The position numbers and the translations under genes are program-made. A DNA stretch of 64,000 bases from the NCBI RefSeq assembly GCF_010093345.1, contig NZ_PDWT01000001.1, positions 496,001-560,000 of the forward strand, written 5' to 3'. The notes beneath the pieces are model-generated. The model saw only the letters and a list, made by a program, of their open reading frames with translations, was not told the DNA's origin and ran no database searches. Shown here piece after piece: positions 63,400-64,000 of the stretch. The first letter of the stretch is position 1, and each line of letters begins with the position of its first letter. The DNA is from Pseudoxanthomonas yeongjuensis (GTDB lineage Bacteria > Pseudomonadota > Gammaproteobacteria > Xanthomonadales > Xanthomonadaceae).

Positions 63400-64000
63400 C
63401 TAGGCGGCATCCACCAACAGGTCCAGGCGTGCGAGCACATCCGCGTCGACGGCATCCCAGTCGATGGCGTCGAGCGAATCCTTGCCCAGGGTGGCGGCGA
63501 CCAGGATCCCACGCTGGATGTCGCTGCGCGCAAGGGCGACGGAGTAGGGGATCAGCATGAAGGTGACCATGGTGTAGTGCGGCACGAAGCGCCCCGGATG
63601 GCGTTCCTGCAGCGCGCGCTCCAGTTCCCGCTGCAACAGGAAATCGGGATCGTCGACCCGGTCGCGCATCTCCAGGTAGTTCTCCAGCGCCATCTGCTGG
63701 ATGGCGAGCGCGTTGGGCCGGCGCTCGGCCTGGAATGCGGCGAAGGCTTCGGCTAGGTCGGTGTGTTCCTCGAGCTTGCGCGCCAGCGCCACGCAATCCT
63801 CGAAGGCGCAGTTCATGCCCTGGCCGTGGAACGGCACCATCGCATGCGCTGCGTCGCCGAGCAGCACGGCGCGTCGGTCGATATGCCAGCGCTCCAGGTA
63901 GAGAGTGGCCAGAAGACCGGGAGGGTTGCGCTCCCAGTCCTGTTCCAGGTCGGGGATCAGCGGTATGGCATCGGCGAAATCGCGCTGGAACAAGGCCATG
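63400..64000 (-). CDS. kmo: Kynurenine 3-monooxygenase-like FAD monooxygenase, C-terminal part
   Basis: The last 200 codons of a gene that extends beyond the window's right edge. GDAAHAMVPFHGQGMNCAFEDCVALA is the FAD-phosphate and GD motif of the class A monooxygenases, with the wording found in KMO (MVPFxGQGMNxxFEDC). ALENYLEMRDRVDD and RFVPHYTMVTFMLIPYSVAL match the KMO C-terminal region. It would hydroxylate kynurenine in tryptophan degradation. No other kynurenine-pathway gene is in view. The internal Met at 63999 is not the true start. The stop abuts the sbcB start. Confidence 0.82.
   Translation of the reverse strand, partial: MALFQRDFADAIPLIPDLEQDWERNPPGLLATLYLERWHIDRRAVLLGDAAHAMVPFHGQGMNCAFEDCVALARKLEEHTDLAEAFAAFQAERRPNALAIQQMALENYLEMRDRVDDPDFLLQRELERALQERHPGRFVPHYTMVTFMLIPYSVALARSDIQRGILVAATLGKDSLDAIDWDAVDADVLARLDLLVDAA

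Overview
The window looks like a chromosomal segment of a GC-rich gammaproteobacterium of the Xanthomonadaceae/Lysobacteraceae (Lysobacter, Luteimonas, Pseudoxanthomonas or a relative). The evidence is a methionine synthase split into two genes, an L1-like subclass B3 metallo-beta-lactamase, a very large NAD-glutamate dehydrogenase, a GntR operon with a GGTG-N16-CACC operator, and many GTAG-headed REP palindromes like those of Stenotrophomonas. No rRNA, tRNA, CRISPR array, prophage or classical insertion sequence was recognised. Both ends cut through genes: an alpha-2-macroglobulin on the left and a kynurenine 3-monooxygenase-like enzyme on the right.

Layout. 1-6.4 kb: alpha-2-macroglobulin end, pbpC, then a stress group (ferritin-like protein, peroxiredoxin, Hsp20 behind a sigma32-like promoter, CbpA) and a PilH-like response regulator. 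6.4-8.6 kb: an AcuI-type reductase, a small GIY-YIG nuclease gene enclosed by inverted repeats, and a LOG-family hydrolase. 8.7-14.4 kb: the sucA-sucB-lpd operon. 14.6-18.4 kb: a tightly overlapping operon of two VOC proteins, a B3 metallo-beta-lactamase, the ribosomal oxygenase RoxA and a GNAT protein. 18.5-21.5 kb: divergent purB and fumC.

21.6-26.5 kb: a seven-gene operon with a small membrane protein, a YtrA-type GntR repressor, an ABC ATPase and permease, and three exported proteins. Two of these are paralogues flanking a GSGD-repeat solenoid. Its promoter carries a palindromic operator over the -10. 27-32.4 kb: an FKBP isomerase with a duplicated N-terminal unit, ugd, slyX, a DUF2058 protein, an MFS permease and a YiiX-like hydrolase. 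32.5-37.4 kb: an ArsR-methyltransferase regulator, the homocysteine-binding half of MetH, and the rest of MetH. 37.5-42.6 kb: an acyl-CoA dehydrogenase, a DUF885 lipoprotein and an M28 peptidase.

42.7-52.6 kb: two RND efflux pumps (adaptor plus permease), the second with a TetR repressor and operator. Neither has an outer-membrane factor gene. 53-64 kb: NAD-glutamate dehydrogenase, NAD kinase, a secreted protein, a 5'-nucleotidase, DUF2939 and DUF2461 proteins, exonuclease I and the kmo-like gene.

The most unusual layer is repetitive DNA: GTAG-type REP hairpins, CGTCAT-type palindromes, heptad (GGAACGA/GGAGTGA) hairpins and one further palindrome. Several enter genes. One REP is translated inside metH, REP sequence supplies the stop codons of three genes, and a heptad array encodes the likely N-terminus of PbpC. 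The strongest candidate for an undescribed mobile system is the GIY-YIG gene at 7.5-7.8 kb, bounded by a perfect 33-bp inverted repeat that is itself a REP hairpin.
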